Assembly (NCBI RefSeq): GCF_000204055.1
Contig: NW_006768787.1
Location: 1,075,095-1,139,094 of the forward strand
Source of the DNA: Melampsora larici-populina 98AG31
Lineage: Eukaryota; Basidiomycota; Pucciniomycetes; Pucciniales; Melampsoraceae
Direction of reading: 5' to 3'
DNA: 64,000 bases
Shown: positions 23,126-34,657 of the stretch, piece by piece
Position numbering within the stretch: position 1 is the first letter of the stretch
Layout: every line of letters begins with the position of its first letter
Notes under the pieces: generated by a model
What the model was told of the DNA's origin: nothing
Database searches by the model: none
The model's input: only the letters and a program-made list of their open reading frames with translations
Program-made: the position numbers and the translations under genes

Positions 23126-25441
23126 TTGAGATATTCTTTGATGATTGACTATGAATCAGGGAGCTTCTCTCCTATAATATACAAGTGGTTCGATTGGATA
23201 TCTTCCTTGAGAGTCTTCCAGATCTCGCTCTGCGAATGATTTATAAGTTTGTATGAAGAGAAACCGACAACTCGACCAATAAATTCGGTGAAATGTATTC
23301 ACTTCGGGATGGAGATGCGAGAAAGGCACCATACAAACAAAAAAGCCACACCCTTATACATACTTGACTCATCATGAAGACGAAGGTGATTGATGTCACA
23401 CTTCTTGAAAGTCGCTCAGCTTCGACAATTGAGATACAAATATATCGGTCTAAGATAAACATATGAACGACGCTGATGTGCAAGCTTGTATGAATCAAAA
23501 TCAACTCCTATTACTGATCATGATCATGAGCTGATGATATAAAGTAAATCGAAAAAAGCGACAATTGTTTGCAGCCAAATCGCACTTGTAATAGTAGCAA
23601 TTGATGATCAACGGATCGCTGAGGGCCAATCTGGGCCAATGATTGGTTCGTGCGAGAACAAGCAGAGTGGGAGCCTTGATTTTTTTGAAGTGTTTTTGAT
23701 TTCACATGTCACATATCTAACACACGATTTATGACCATAAAAAGCACCTGCTGGAAAACTGACAAACAACAAAACTTAGGGAGTTGATATCAACGTGTCC
23801 TCATAGTTTCTCAAAACAAATTTCCACTTGATAACAAAAGATGGGAATGAAAAGAAAAAGAAAAGATCACTTCCACCGCCTCCGATTCATAGAAGCTTGC
23901 CACTCGTTTTGAACCGGGCGGTCTGCATTTTGAGGTTGATGGTCAAAGTTTAAGTTGTTAAAGTCAATCAAGGACCCCGACTTCCCATTAATAAACCGGG
24001 CAAGCAGATCAGACTGACTTCGAACGGATCCCTCAGCGGTCACAATTTTCGGGCTTGATGTTCATCTAAGCTAATGGGATGGGTTAGCGCGCTTTTCACA
24101 TGATGAGCTGATGTGTAGTTTGGATAATGGAGTAATGGATCCACCAGCTGACGTGCTTTCGCACATCCACACATAGCAGCAGGACGGTCTCAACCACACG
24201 CATCTCCTTATCGGTTCGTGTGTCCTCCCCAACCGCCTGCCGCAACTGGATGTTGTAGCGTTCAGCCGCCTCTTCTTTATCACCCCTGATTTTTCACGCT
24301 GTGCATATTACTTTGTAAAATAACCATTCTATTTTTTCATTGATTGAAAAGAACTTGCTACATATTCTCACATCAATATGATCTGGGCAAAATTGGTATA
24401 TTACTGTTGTTGTGTAAATGAACACAAATCATTCAAAATTGTAAATTGCACATTTTGCATTCCATTTATAGCAATCACTTCAGAAACAGATAGAAGCCTT
24501 GCAATATTTATATACAATATTCTTATTTTTGATTACTTATGGTTACTCTATGGCCAAGGAACTCAAATATCATATCCTCAAAGAGCATTTGTAAACATTC
24601 AAACCTTGAGGATCTGGTGTGCTTGTTGAACTCCTTTTGTACCAGATAGCTGGGGTAATCAAGTTCCTGATTCATTATCTGCCTGGAGACCAAGTTGGGG
24701 GGAAAAATTCAACCTTGCTTCCAACATGTTTGACTTGGACTGAGAAATCAAAATGTTTGCCTGGGATTGAAAAACCTGAAAGTTACTGTGCAAGTTTTTA
24801 TACCCAAGGTAATTGTGTTGGCAGTGCCTCCTTGTATAGGAGTAGACTGAATGTTTGACAATTGGGTTGTTGAGGTTTGACTGTAGATGTAATTCTACAT
24901 ATCTCCTAATCAAGACACGTAAATTGTGTCTATGTAATCAGGTGAAAATCACTTACCAAGTTTATTGTTTGCTTCTGATTATGCTAAAGACTATTTCCTT
25001 TTCTATCACATCAGTTTTATAGCATTTACAAGCAGATATAGGGATACAGAGTGCTCAAAAATATTCAAATTTTGGAGTAAAACAGGTGTGAAGAGATGAA
25101 GTTCTTCCTTGAGAATTCTTTGGACTTCTTCAGTCCAATCTGATTGTCTTACTTTACCATAAATTGTCCAACTAATTATTGCATTGAAGATTTTGAATGA
25201 ATTTCACCCATACTGTGCTGAACTGTCAAAGAGCTGCAGAGTGTGTTTCAGCTTGTGCAGCAGTTCAGGTGTTGCAAGTTGCACATATCTGGATACATCT
25301 TATCTTGCCTGCTGATCACCCTTACAAAATTCAAGACTGTAAATTGTAACCTGTATTTTCCAACAATCCTTACTTAAAACCCCCTGAGAACAAAGGAATT
25401 CAGCTCATGTGGGTCTGCTTTCCGGGAGCAAAGTTTTTACC
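23126..25441. other. Intergenic between OPT-A and a plus-strand gene
   Basis: This is the divergent promoter region for OPT-A (minus) and the secreted-protein gene (plus). Short open frames at 23.2-24.3 kb on the minus strand and 24.4-24.9 kb on both strands lack introns or family resemblance. I see no repeat, tRNA or transposon end here. Confidence 0.35.
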
Positions 25442-28420
25442 ATGTGCTACAGCAATATCTATTTGCACAGTATGCTTCTTCTTGTGGTCATCATGACTTT
25501 TATAAATCCAAGCTTTTCAGTCAGCATCTTGCCGGGGAACTCAGTAGGCCCCAAATTGTCTCAAACAGAAAAAGTATCATCTGAAACAGACTATGGTCAG
25601 TTCATTTCAAATTCTTTAAAATATTTTGCATGATGATAACTGATATAATCTTTTCTGATTATCTCAAGGAAAAAAACTGGTACACAGGATCAGTCCAATG
25701 GAAAGAACTCTCTTACAGGATGATCATCTTGAAACTTGGAGAAATTTGAGGACAATTGAAGAAGTGCTTATGCAGAACAGATATGGTCCAACATTCCAAA
25801 AAAGAGTAAAATATTACATGGATCCCATTTTGAAAGAATGTCCTTTTCAGATCACCCCAGACCCACTAACCACAAGTACTAAAACCAGAGTGAAGCCAGA
25901 GGACAAACTTCCATTCCAGTTACTGGTATATCACCTCATTCAAATAATGAAGGGTCACTCAGAAAGAACAGAACATTCAAAGCTAGATTTTCTGGAAGAA
26001 GAGATTCTCACTACATTCAAACATGTTTCCAAAGAGAAAGAGACAAATTCACAAAGAATACTTGTAGAATTTGTGGGTTTTGTGATGTCAAAAATTGGGT
26101 GGCATTTATTGATTGAGAATATCCAGAAATCAAAAATCTTGGAATATGGATTGAAAAACCTACCTCAAAGTGACCATCTGTCAGGAGAGATGAAATTCAA
26201 TAGCAAGGATCAAGTTAGATATGGTGCATATTATAGAGATTATATGCATATCTTTGAAGTCTTTGAACTATTAGTATTTGATGGTTTGCAAAACAAGAAG
26301 ATGATATCTGGTCTTGCAAAAATCCAGGGCAAATATGATAAAGAAAGCAAAATTGAGAGACTTCATTTAGGTGATTATCTTGGTATTCACAGGTACCTCA
26401 TTGCTAGGAGACCATGGGATGGAAAGATATGGTCACCTGCTCCCTTTTTAGGAGATCCTTTCAAGAAATATGGCCAAAATTCTCACCAACTGAGTGATAA
26501 GATTCACAAAATTTGGTTCCAATTTGGGGAAAGTGATTACAAAATCTCAGTTCAGCTTGGTGCTATCTTGCAGGACGGCTTAGCAGGGGATTACAAGGTT
26601 CATAAAACCTTGAAGACTTTACATAGGTCAGAGATATTCAAAAATGTTAGGCACAACAACAAAAATAACTACAATTTGGCAATGAATCATATGTCCAAAG
26701 TCATTGATCTGATCTCAAGCATTTATAAGGACAATCATGCATCACGCTCAATTTTGCATGAGATTCTTAGCTGCTCCATTGATTTGATCTCAGAGAAACG
26801 TGACTACAATGCAGTTAAAGCAAGTATCAACAATGGTGTAATGTTCTACCTTTTCATCAGAAGGATTGGACATGTTCTCAAACATGTTGAGGAGAATCTT
26901 TCCGGTGATTCATCTCTAGAATCTAAACCAACCAATTCACAATTCATGGGATACCATTGGGCACTGGCCAGGTTTAGGTCAAAGCAACGCAGTAAAGCTC
27001 AGTCAACTCGATGGAAATGGTTGAGTTTTGATCTTGGGAAGGCCTATCAAGATCATCTTCTTGCTTCTGCTAAAATACACTTTCTTCATGATCAAATGGT
27101 GCCACATGCCAAGTCAAAAGAAGGGGAACAAACAAAGTCAACAGATATTTCAAAAACAGCTACTGATTGGGACAAAAGTGAGGCTTTGGATTTTGAAAAC
27201 AAAATTGAAAGACAATCCAAGTTATTGCAAAATGGTTCTCAAAGCCCCAAATATTTCTTTCAAGGTCAGGATGTACTGAATGATGGATATCACATTTTGA
27301 AAAGAAAAGCTTTTGCTGAACTGGAAGAGCTTCATTCTACTGGTAAATTGTATGAGTGTTTTGGATTAGGAAATCAATCTAGAAGGAAAAAACAAGGGGG
27401 CCCAATCATAAATGTCTCAAAGAAATTGAAGCAAAAGTCAAAGAAGAATTTTAAGTCAAAGAGACCTTTCCAAAAGAAGATGAAATTGTTGACAATTGTT
27501 TCTAATCAGGATAAAATGAAGTCCAATGGATCATCAAACAAGCCAATGGCCAGAACTTCTGATAGGTTTTTGAAAGACAAGCAGGGATTGGGTGCTTCTG
27601 CAAAAAATTTGAGGACAGGATTGTCCAAATACAAAGACATTAACAAATTCTTCACTCATGATAAAGAATCTTTGCAAGAAATCAAAGATGCTACTTTTGC
27701 ATGTGAGAATAACCCTCATCATATGGAGATATGACTAGCAACTAACCAGCACCCTTTTTGTACCCAAAATCTCTAGCACCTCCAATTTCAGAGGATGATG
27801 CAACCTTCCAAGAATCCTCTGACTATACTCCCAAGCCCAGCATGTCTCCCCAAAAAAGGAAGTCATCAATGAACACCAATTCTTATCACAGCAGCTTCTT
27901 TGATGGAGGATGGCCAAAGAAATCAAGGACAAAGACAATTTATATATATAGTCCATCAGAATTTCAAGAACCAGATTCTTTTAAACGGTAAGTCCTAGAG
28001 ATAACCACATAGACTTGACAAGGGACCTAATTCAGGTTTCCTTAGCAAAATTTACATCAGTCTAAACAATGAAGGAATGCATGTCTCCACAGGCTTCAGT
28101 GCTACAACATCAAGTGAGTGTATATTTTTCTTTGGCGGATTCCACCAAACTGAAATGTTAATCATCCAGATTCAAATTCCTTCAAAGCTGCTGCACATAC
28201 AACCAATAAATCCCCTGTCCAGACACCAAAAGACCCAATCATTGAAAAAGCTCATCTGTTTGACCTAAACAAAGCTCCAGAGTTGTCTGTAGCTGAACAA
28301 GGTTCTACTAAGCAAGCACATTCAGATACCTCCATAATAAATTTAGACGGTGTAGATAGTCTTTGGAATAAGTCACTTCCTGATCTAAATCATCCCATAG
28401 AGATGACAGATTGTGATTGA
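25442..28420 (+). CDS. Large predicted secreted protein with basic NLS-like patch and C-terminal DLNxxP motif
   Basis: Five exons close in phase: 25442-25595, 25669-27702, 27750-27987, 28100-28113, 28170-28420, giving 896 residues. The start ATG (ACCATG context) is followed by a signal peptide (MCYSNIYLHS, hydrophobic MLLLVVIMTF, cut near FSVS-ILPG). The middle is hydrophilic with no fold I recognise. Around residues 620-660 lies a strongly basic region (RRKK, then KKLKQKSKKNFKSKRPFQKK) like a nuclear localisation signal. The last exon has DLNKAP (28262-28279, about residues 845-850), an exact DLNxxP, and a second DLN (PDLNHP, 28382). Weak points: the GTCAGT donor after exon 1, a 47-nt intron and a 14-nt exon. 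A shorter model stops at 27734 and lacks the DLN motifs. Inference: candidate host-targeted effector. Confidence 0.6.
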
Positions 28421-29070
28421 CAATTACAATACTGACCTCTGCTTCAAAAACATTCAACAAAATGATCCATCAGCTTAGAAAATACTATGTTTGCCAAGTC
28501 TCTTCTGGATCGAATTCATTTGTGCCCATTAGCTTATCCTCTGATTTTCAGTTTCTGTTGATAAAGACAAATCTTCATCCCATAGGTCCACTCTGGAAGA
28601 TAATCCTGAAATTCTTGCAAGCTATTTCAAAGATCCATGTTCATATACACATTTATTTTTTAATTGATTGATGAAGCCATTTTCACCACTATCTGTGTTT
28701 AGTTTTCAAATTTCCTGGATCTTACTATCTCATTGTCAATTTATTCAATCATCACACTCAACTTCTTGCCTTGGTTCATTCAAATTTAGTTATCACTCTT
28801 CTGCAATTAAAACTCACCCCCCCTCAAAGACCTTTTTGTGATTCAATTGAGGTTAAGTAGAATCTAGCCCTTCATCTTTTGAACAGCAGCTTGGCCCAGA
28901 AAGATACAGAGATGTGCATGCTCATCATCATGCCAGGATCTGATCATGGCTGAACTTGAGATAATCAATTTTTAATAATACAGCTCCAGGACCATACATC
29001 TCTGAATTTCACTGAACCTCAAATAAAATAAAAGTTCAAACAAAGTAACAGGAGGGGCCGGAAATTGTAG
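28421..29070. other. Intergenic, 3' flank of the secreted-protein gene
   Basis: AT-rich, with no supported gene, and ends at the repeat beginning at 29071. The open frame at 28417-28671 starts inside the upstream stop region and shows no protein character. Confidence 0.3.
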
Positions 29071-29755
29071 AATGGTTGTATGTATCTTATTCTTTATTTA
29101 GATTGTCTCTCAAAATTCTATGTATCCTTTCTGGTGACTCTTTTTCATTAGTGTTTGTGTTCATCATCAGTGTTTTTCTAACTTAATCAAGTCCCTCAAT
29201 GCTTTGACATCTGTTATTCAAACTAGTAATCCCCATGTCTCAGCATGAGGCACCCAAGGTCTGCCTTATGGCCTGAAGGCATAGGCTCCTCTTGGTGGAG
29301 AGTGTCTTCTTTTCCTCTTTTACATGTGCACACCAAGAATTTTCTGCCAACTGCTCAGCCATATATGCACTTGCTGTGCCTACACATTTTACTAGTAGAA
29401 GCATCCTTCGAGCTACATCAAGTTGTGTTTATGTAATTTTGACATGTGGGTCATGAACTAATGCCAAGGACTTCTATGATTTTATGGTGACCAATTAGTG
29501 ATAAGTGACCTGACTTAGCAGAGCTACATGCAAATTTCACACAGATTCAGTTTCATGTAGCTCAGAATCAATTGGTAGAATTTAATGATTCCACTTGCAT
29601 AATATAAAGAAAGACCCAGCACATATGTGGCTGAAAGGTTGGCAGGAAACCCTTGGTGTACTCACAGAAAAGAGGAAAGTGAGAACCTAATCTCCACCAA
29701 AAACAGCTTATGCCTTCAGGCCAAAAAAATGGACCTTGAGGGTAAGTCCCTCATG
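29071..29755. repeat. Inverted-repeat element, copy 1 (second copy at 38242)
   Basis: The segment 29071-29422 is about 96% identical to 38242-38592. In addition 29243-29440 pairs with 29590-29755 in inverted orientation (GGCCTGAAGGCATA, GGTGGAGA, TTCCTCTTTT, ACACCAAG and CTGCCAAC appear on both strands). So this copy is a hairpin-type element, while the 38-kb copy has only the left half. The 63-70 codon open frames in both copies are by-products of the repeat, though they are nearly the same. Confidence 0.6.
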
Positions 29756-29924
29756 TTGACACATGCCAATTCAACTATGTAGTTTGAATGAGATCTGTTG
29801 AAGCATCAAGAAACTTTGTCAATTATTTTCTTTATCTTACAGCTATTCAAGAAATTGGTGTCCTGCTTGGAAAAGAATCTTTTTTGTTTTGGTCAATGTT
29901 TCACAGAGACTCAAGCCAAGATAC

Positions 29925-30349
29925 ATGCAATACAGTGCTTTATTGGGAGCTTCTTGTTCAGTTGGCTTACTCCTTCAACTGATACAGGGCTGTGTTTGCT
30001 CTAATTTGATGTCAGCCTTCAAGAAAACCAAAATTGAAAGAATTGGGACAGGAGATTCATTTCTTGAAAAGCTGTACATGTATTTCTTCTTCTTTATCCT
30101 TGTCTATATGTAATTTTTTTTTCTTCTACAGTTAGGTATTCTTTAGTTGCTTCCAAGCTCTCTTTCAATTTGAAGAAGACAGTGACATCCATTTCCACTG
30201 CCACCCCAAATGATCTTCTTACTGTTAGCCGTGGCTTATCAGTGTGGAATTACTCCCACCCTTGGCTTTCACCCAGGTAGATCTTAGTTTTCATTCACAC
30301 ACAGTGACATACTGTTTCTCTTTCTAATATTCTGTTACCAAGTTACTGA
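29925..30349 (+). CDS. Small candidate secreted protein (98 residues)
   Basis: Exons 29925-30073, 30136-30276 and 30343-30349 join in phase (introns of 62 and 66 nt with pyrimidine-rich ends). The N-terminus MQYSALLGASCSVGLLLQLI then QGCVCSN is a plausible signal peptide. The rest is basic and Ser/Thr-rich (ASKLSFNLKKTVTS, WNYSHPWLSP) with few cysteines. I recognise no family. The second acceptor (TTAG) is one of two near each other; using the upstream CAG gives an immediate stop. An alternative last acceptor at 30304 would extend the protein by about 40 residues. It starts 170 bp after the inverted repeat element. Moderately uncertain. Confidence 0.35.
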
Positions 30350-31008
30350 TCCATATCACCCAAATTTGACTCCACTTGCCTTGTCAATAGAAAAATTGCT
30401 TTCAAGTGCCTCATGGAATTGATTCCATGATTTAGCAGAGTGAAAGAAGATTTTACTACTATTAGAATAATTGATCAAAAAACCCAAATAAATCTCTTTG
30501 TAAAAAGAGTGAGTTAAGTCAGATGTGAAAAGACTATAATCAACTTCCAAAGAATATTACACAGCTTTACTCTGTTCTAAATCTTGGAGTACCCGCTTCA
30601 TGTTGCTTTCTGTGTGCAAGGATTGTGCAGAAACTCTCTGATGAATTGTGAGTAGATCAAGAGAATTGGTTAGTTTTCAGAAAGATATAATAATTGAGTT
30701 TCAAAGTTTCTATAGATTATCTACAAATACATTAGGATATGAATCAATCTCATTCAAGAAAAATAAGAATCTGTTGTGGTACACTGTTTTGTATATGCAG
30801 GTGGAGATCAATCCCAATTTTTTTATATGTACTTTTAAATCATGCTGTAGATCATTAAACTATCCAAGTATCCCATTAGGTTAATTTCATTTTACTTATT
30901 CAATGCATATATACATACCTCAAACTAATTTTAGTTTTTGATATTAACAATCAAATATCCAATAAGAAAACACAAACAAATCCTCACAACTCATGATCAG
31001 TTATGATT
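30350..31008. other. Intergenic
   Basis: 3' flank of both neighbours. A 64-codon minus-strand open frame (30356-30550) reads like protein but has no start context, splice partners or recognisable relatives. Nothing else is supported. Confidence 0.3.
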
Positions 31009-31131
31009 TCAATCTTCTTCAGATTCAAAACTTTCATCTTCTTCATTCTCTTCTTCTTCTATCATTTCTTCTTCTTCTTCTTCTTCTTCTTCTTCTTCTT
31101 CTTCTTCTTCTTCAAGTTCAGTCAAATTACT

Positions 31132-31163
<32 letters not shown>

Positions 31164-33951
31164 ACATTCCATCTTCATCATCTTCATCCTCTTCATCATC
31201 ATCATCTACAGAAATGTGTTTCATCAACGTTTCTACTCTATCATCTTCATCTACATCTTCATCTTGATCAAGAATAATTTTGTTCGTACTTGAAGACCCT
31301 TGAACCATCTGACTTTCATCATCAATCTCCATCTCAGAGCCCATCTTTTCCATTTCTTCGTGCATTTCTAATCCTCCATCACTCAAACCAGTATTAACCC
31401 TTGCTTTGATCCTATTCTTAGGTTTAGATTTAAATGGCTTGTATCCAATTTTAGTTCCCCTATTACTTCCATCTTCTCTATCTTCTTGTAATTCATCATC
31501 ATCATCATCATCATCTAAAATCACTTTCCCAATCTTACCGTCAAACTTAACATTCTTACCACCATACTTCATCTCACCCACCGATTTAGGTTTCTTCAAT
31601 ACTTCGATCGAATCAATCCCTACATCAATTTCTAATAAATCAACAAAATCTAAATCTACTAATCTTTTCTTCCCTTTGCTTATGCTTGGATCTCCTTCAT
31701 TTAATAAATTAAAAAACTTTCGTCTTAGAATCGATCGGATTTGTTCAATTGCATTAGATGTGTACCATCCATTTCTTATTCTGCATTTCGTTTGTAATCC
31801 TTTTGTTGATTCAATTAATCGTTTTAATAATGGATCTTTGATATCTATTAATTGATATGTTCCTACACTATGATTTAATTCAATTCCATCAAAGATATGA
31901 GTCTTCCTTTGATTTTCGAATCAGTAGATACACACCCAAGGAACTTGATTAGTTTTGTTATTCATCAAAATCATATCGAAAGAAATATAAAACCTCGCAC
32001 CTATTAATCACATCTTTTTCTCCTTCTTCGCGTTCATTTTGTTTGGAAAATGGATGTCTCATCAATTTAAATGTAAATTTCTCAGATAATTTCTTATTGT
32101 CTAAATTCCTAATCGAAATCCTCTGATAACTAAATCAAAGTTAAAAACGTTAAATGTTAATCATAAAGTTTCTTTATAGATGATAATAAGAGAAGGTGAC
32201 TTGCAATCTTGCATTTGGATCTACACGAGGATCATAACCAAATTTGACTAATAAATCTCTAAAAGCTCCATCCGCAAACATATAACAAGTATAAGCTAAA
32301 AGATGTTTATCACTGATCATTTGATTTGTTTGAAGTTTTCGAAAAAGAAAAAACAGTTGGATTAATGAGTATTTTTGGTTACTTTTAGTCTATATTTCAA
32401 GTAAGATGTTCGGAAGAATTACTAACTGTCTCAAGGCTCGACATTCTGATATTGTAAGTTGATTTTGAAATGCTGGTCTACTCCAAACTGGTCTTTCTTC
32501 AAATAACTAAACAGAAAAACCCAAACCCCGCAGAACAAAAAATCAGTTCAATGAACCAATTTTATCCTAAGCATGTTCAAATTCGATTGAAAGTAGACTT
32601 ACTCTCAAAGCCTTTTGATAAAGAGCTTCAAGTGTAGGTTTCTTCATTTTCAAATGTTCAGGAAGTGGACCTTGAGGTACCTAAAGAAAAAGAAAAAAAG
32701 ATTAAATCTTTCATCAAAGAATTCAAGGAAAGAAAACCCAGTGGGTCTCTGACATTAGGATTTTCAAATGTAATAGCTTGAGGTGTAGAACAAATATATC
32801 TAGATTTGTTGATTAATCTTTCTGGTTTACCATTCTTTTCTGATAAGACTGATCCTACATGAGCTTTATATCTAATCAAAAAAACAAAATCGATGAGAAT
32901 CAAGGTTAATGATGATTGATTAGGTGAATAAAAAACCCGAATTGGAGAGAGAGAGAGAAAGAACACTGAACTGGTATAGTGATGGGATCATATATCTACT
33001 AAAGATTGGAGGAGGAAACAATCCAATTTTATCTGAAGTTGAGTAGTCTTCTGTTTCATTTGCGAATCTAAACTTTAATACACCTTCAGCTAAAAAAAGG
33101 TTACCAATAGAAAAAATCAAAAAGAGTGCTTTCAATATGTTGATGATGTTCTTGGAAGGAAATTGAAGGTTTAGAATGAAAACTTACGATTTAAATTTTT
33201 CATATCTTGAGATAATTTACTAATTGGATGTTGGGGATCAGGTATATATTGAAAATCGGACATATCTTTGCAAAACAAATCAACATCAATTTGCTTTGGA
33301 TTCTTTTAGTTATTGGACCGCGTCAAAACAATAAGAAAAGAACCTACGTCTAAACCTAACAGTATCAGAAATCATACCAACCGCTTCAATCTTATAAACC
33401 CGCTCAATTTCATTTCCAATTTTACTTTTTCTCTTCCGTTTAATGATTTTGATCAAGATATTATTAGTTGAGATCCATTCACCCGGGATTGGATGTAACA
33501 AAGTAGATGATAATTTGGTAGAACCTAATTGTAATTCGATTGGATGATTTGGATTCTTGAGTTCAAGTTTTTGATTCAATGATTTTTGACCTCCTAATTT
33601 TTCAATTATTCTTGAATGTGATGTTTTGATTGATTGATTTGGTGGAATGCTTATTGGACATTCTATTGAGATTAAGTTGGTTTGTGATGGTAATCTTTGG
33701 GTGAATTTTTCTGTTGAACTTTGATTTGAAGTTGAGTTTATCGAATCGATTGAATCATTTATCATTGCTCTGTTTCCTTTTCTTTTGGATCGTTGACTTG
33801 ATAAGCTAGGATGCCGATGAGGATATGATGAGGACGCGTCTTGCAAAAATGGAGAGTTTTTGAAAGACTTTATGCCGACTCGAACAAGTCGGGTCCCGCT
33901 TGAAACCAGTGGACCGGCTCGGGTTGGCGTCGGACTTAGGTCGACGTCCAT
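31009..33951 (-). CDS. TFC1: TFIIIC subunit (tau95/Sfc1/GTF3C5 type)
   Basis: Part of the tauA half of TFIIIC, which binds the A box of tRNA genes for RNA polymerase III. Nine exons: 33951-33348, 33265-33188, 33089-32972, 32871-32754, 32680-32603, 32506-32427, 32312-32205, 32129-32001, 31906-31009; phases close to give 736 residues. Family landmarks in order: ISIECPISIP and GEWISTNN-type N-terminal barrel region, VRFRHMSDFQY, GVLKFRFANE, PQGPLPEHLK, RPVWSRPAFQNQL, FGYDPRVDPNAR-FYQRISIRN, and RKTHIFDG then YQLIDIKDPLL. The C-terminus is a long acidic tail of Asp and Glu runs, usual for this subunit and coded by trinucleotide repeats. Intron 7 uses a GC donor (TT|GCAAGT), needed to preserve the conserved R-F-Y-Q. 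Intron 3 has a GTTCAG donor. Confidence 0.88.
31063..31200. repeat. Trinucleotide microsatellites inside the TFC1 acidic tail
   Basis: A (TTC)n run (about 31066-31114) followed by a (TCA)n run (about 31133-31163) encodes poly-Glu and poly-Asp on the minus strand. Both are in frame with the last exon, so length changes would alter only tail length. Plus-strand open frames of poly-Leu, Phe or His here are artefacts. Confidence 0.85.
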
Positions 33952-34657
33952 ACAGGACTTAAAAGAAGCTTAGGTGTATGTATACCAAGTCAATCACACA
34001 CACCTTAACTTAAGATAGATGTATCATTTTTGTTAGGTAGAACTTTCAACCATCTTTCTCAAAGCTCATTCTGTTCATGCATAATCATCAGGCATATCTT
34101 TTCTCAACTGATCTTCAAGATATTGACAAGCTCTCAGAAAACACCAGACATCTTTCCAGGACTCTGGCTTTCCCCTATGGATGTGTCTGTTCTAAAAATC
34201 TGACAATTTTTTTTGTCAATGTTTATGGGTCATGGATGCACTACACTGTGGGTTTATGATAGCTAAAGTCGTGCAAAAGATGTGTCTAAGAATAAACTAA
34301 CTTTCACCCCTCTAAAACTACTGCTTCCTGAGATCTCCTGATGTAACAGTCAAACTCCAATGGTTGGATTTTAGAAACATTTTGTGTCTTTGTGTTTTAC
34401 GCCGCAGTGAGCCAAGCAGCGGACCTGCAACTATGTTCAGAAGATAGCCCCAACCCATGCGCATCTTTTCCAGTGCTTGGGATCTTGACAGAATGAGTGG
34501 TGTGTAGTGTAGAGCCCAAAAACCAAAAACCAGGTCAGATCAGACACCGCCATAGGGGGACACCAGATTCTTGTACATAGTCTTCAGATGAAAAAAACTC
34601 AAAAAGACTTGAATGATGGGGTTCTGTATCATACACATTCAATCATATTAATCTTTA
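33952..34657. other. Intergenic upstream of TFC1
   Basis: Promoter side of TFC1. No other gene or repeat is recognised. Short open frames at 34077-34259 look like chance. Confidence 0.3.

Noticed and set aside
30993..31293. Plus-strand frames rich in Leu, Phe, Ile and His
   Set aside because: They are complements of the trinucleotide repeats that encode the TFC1 acidic tail.
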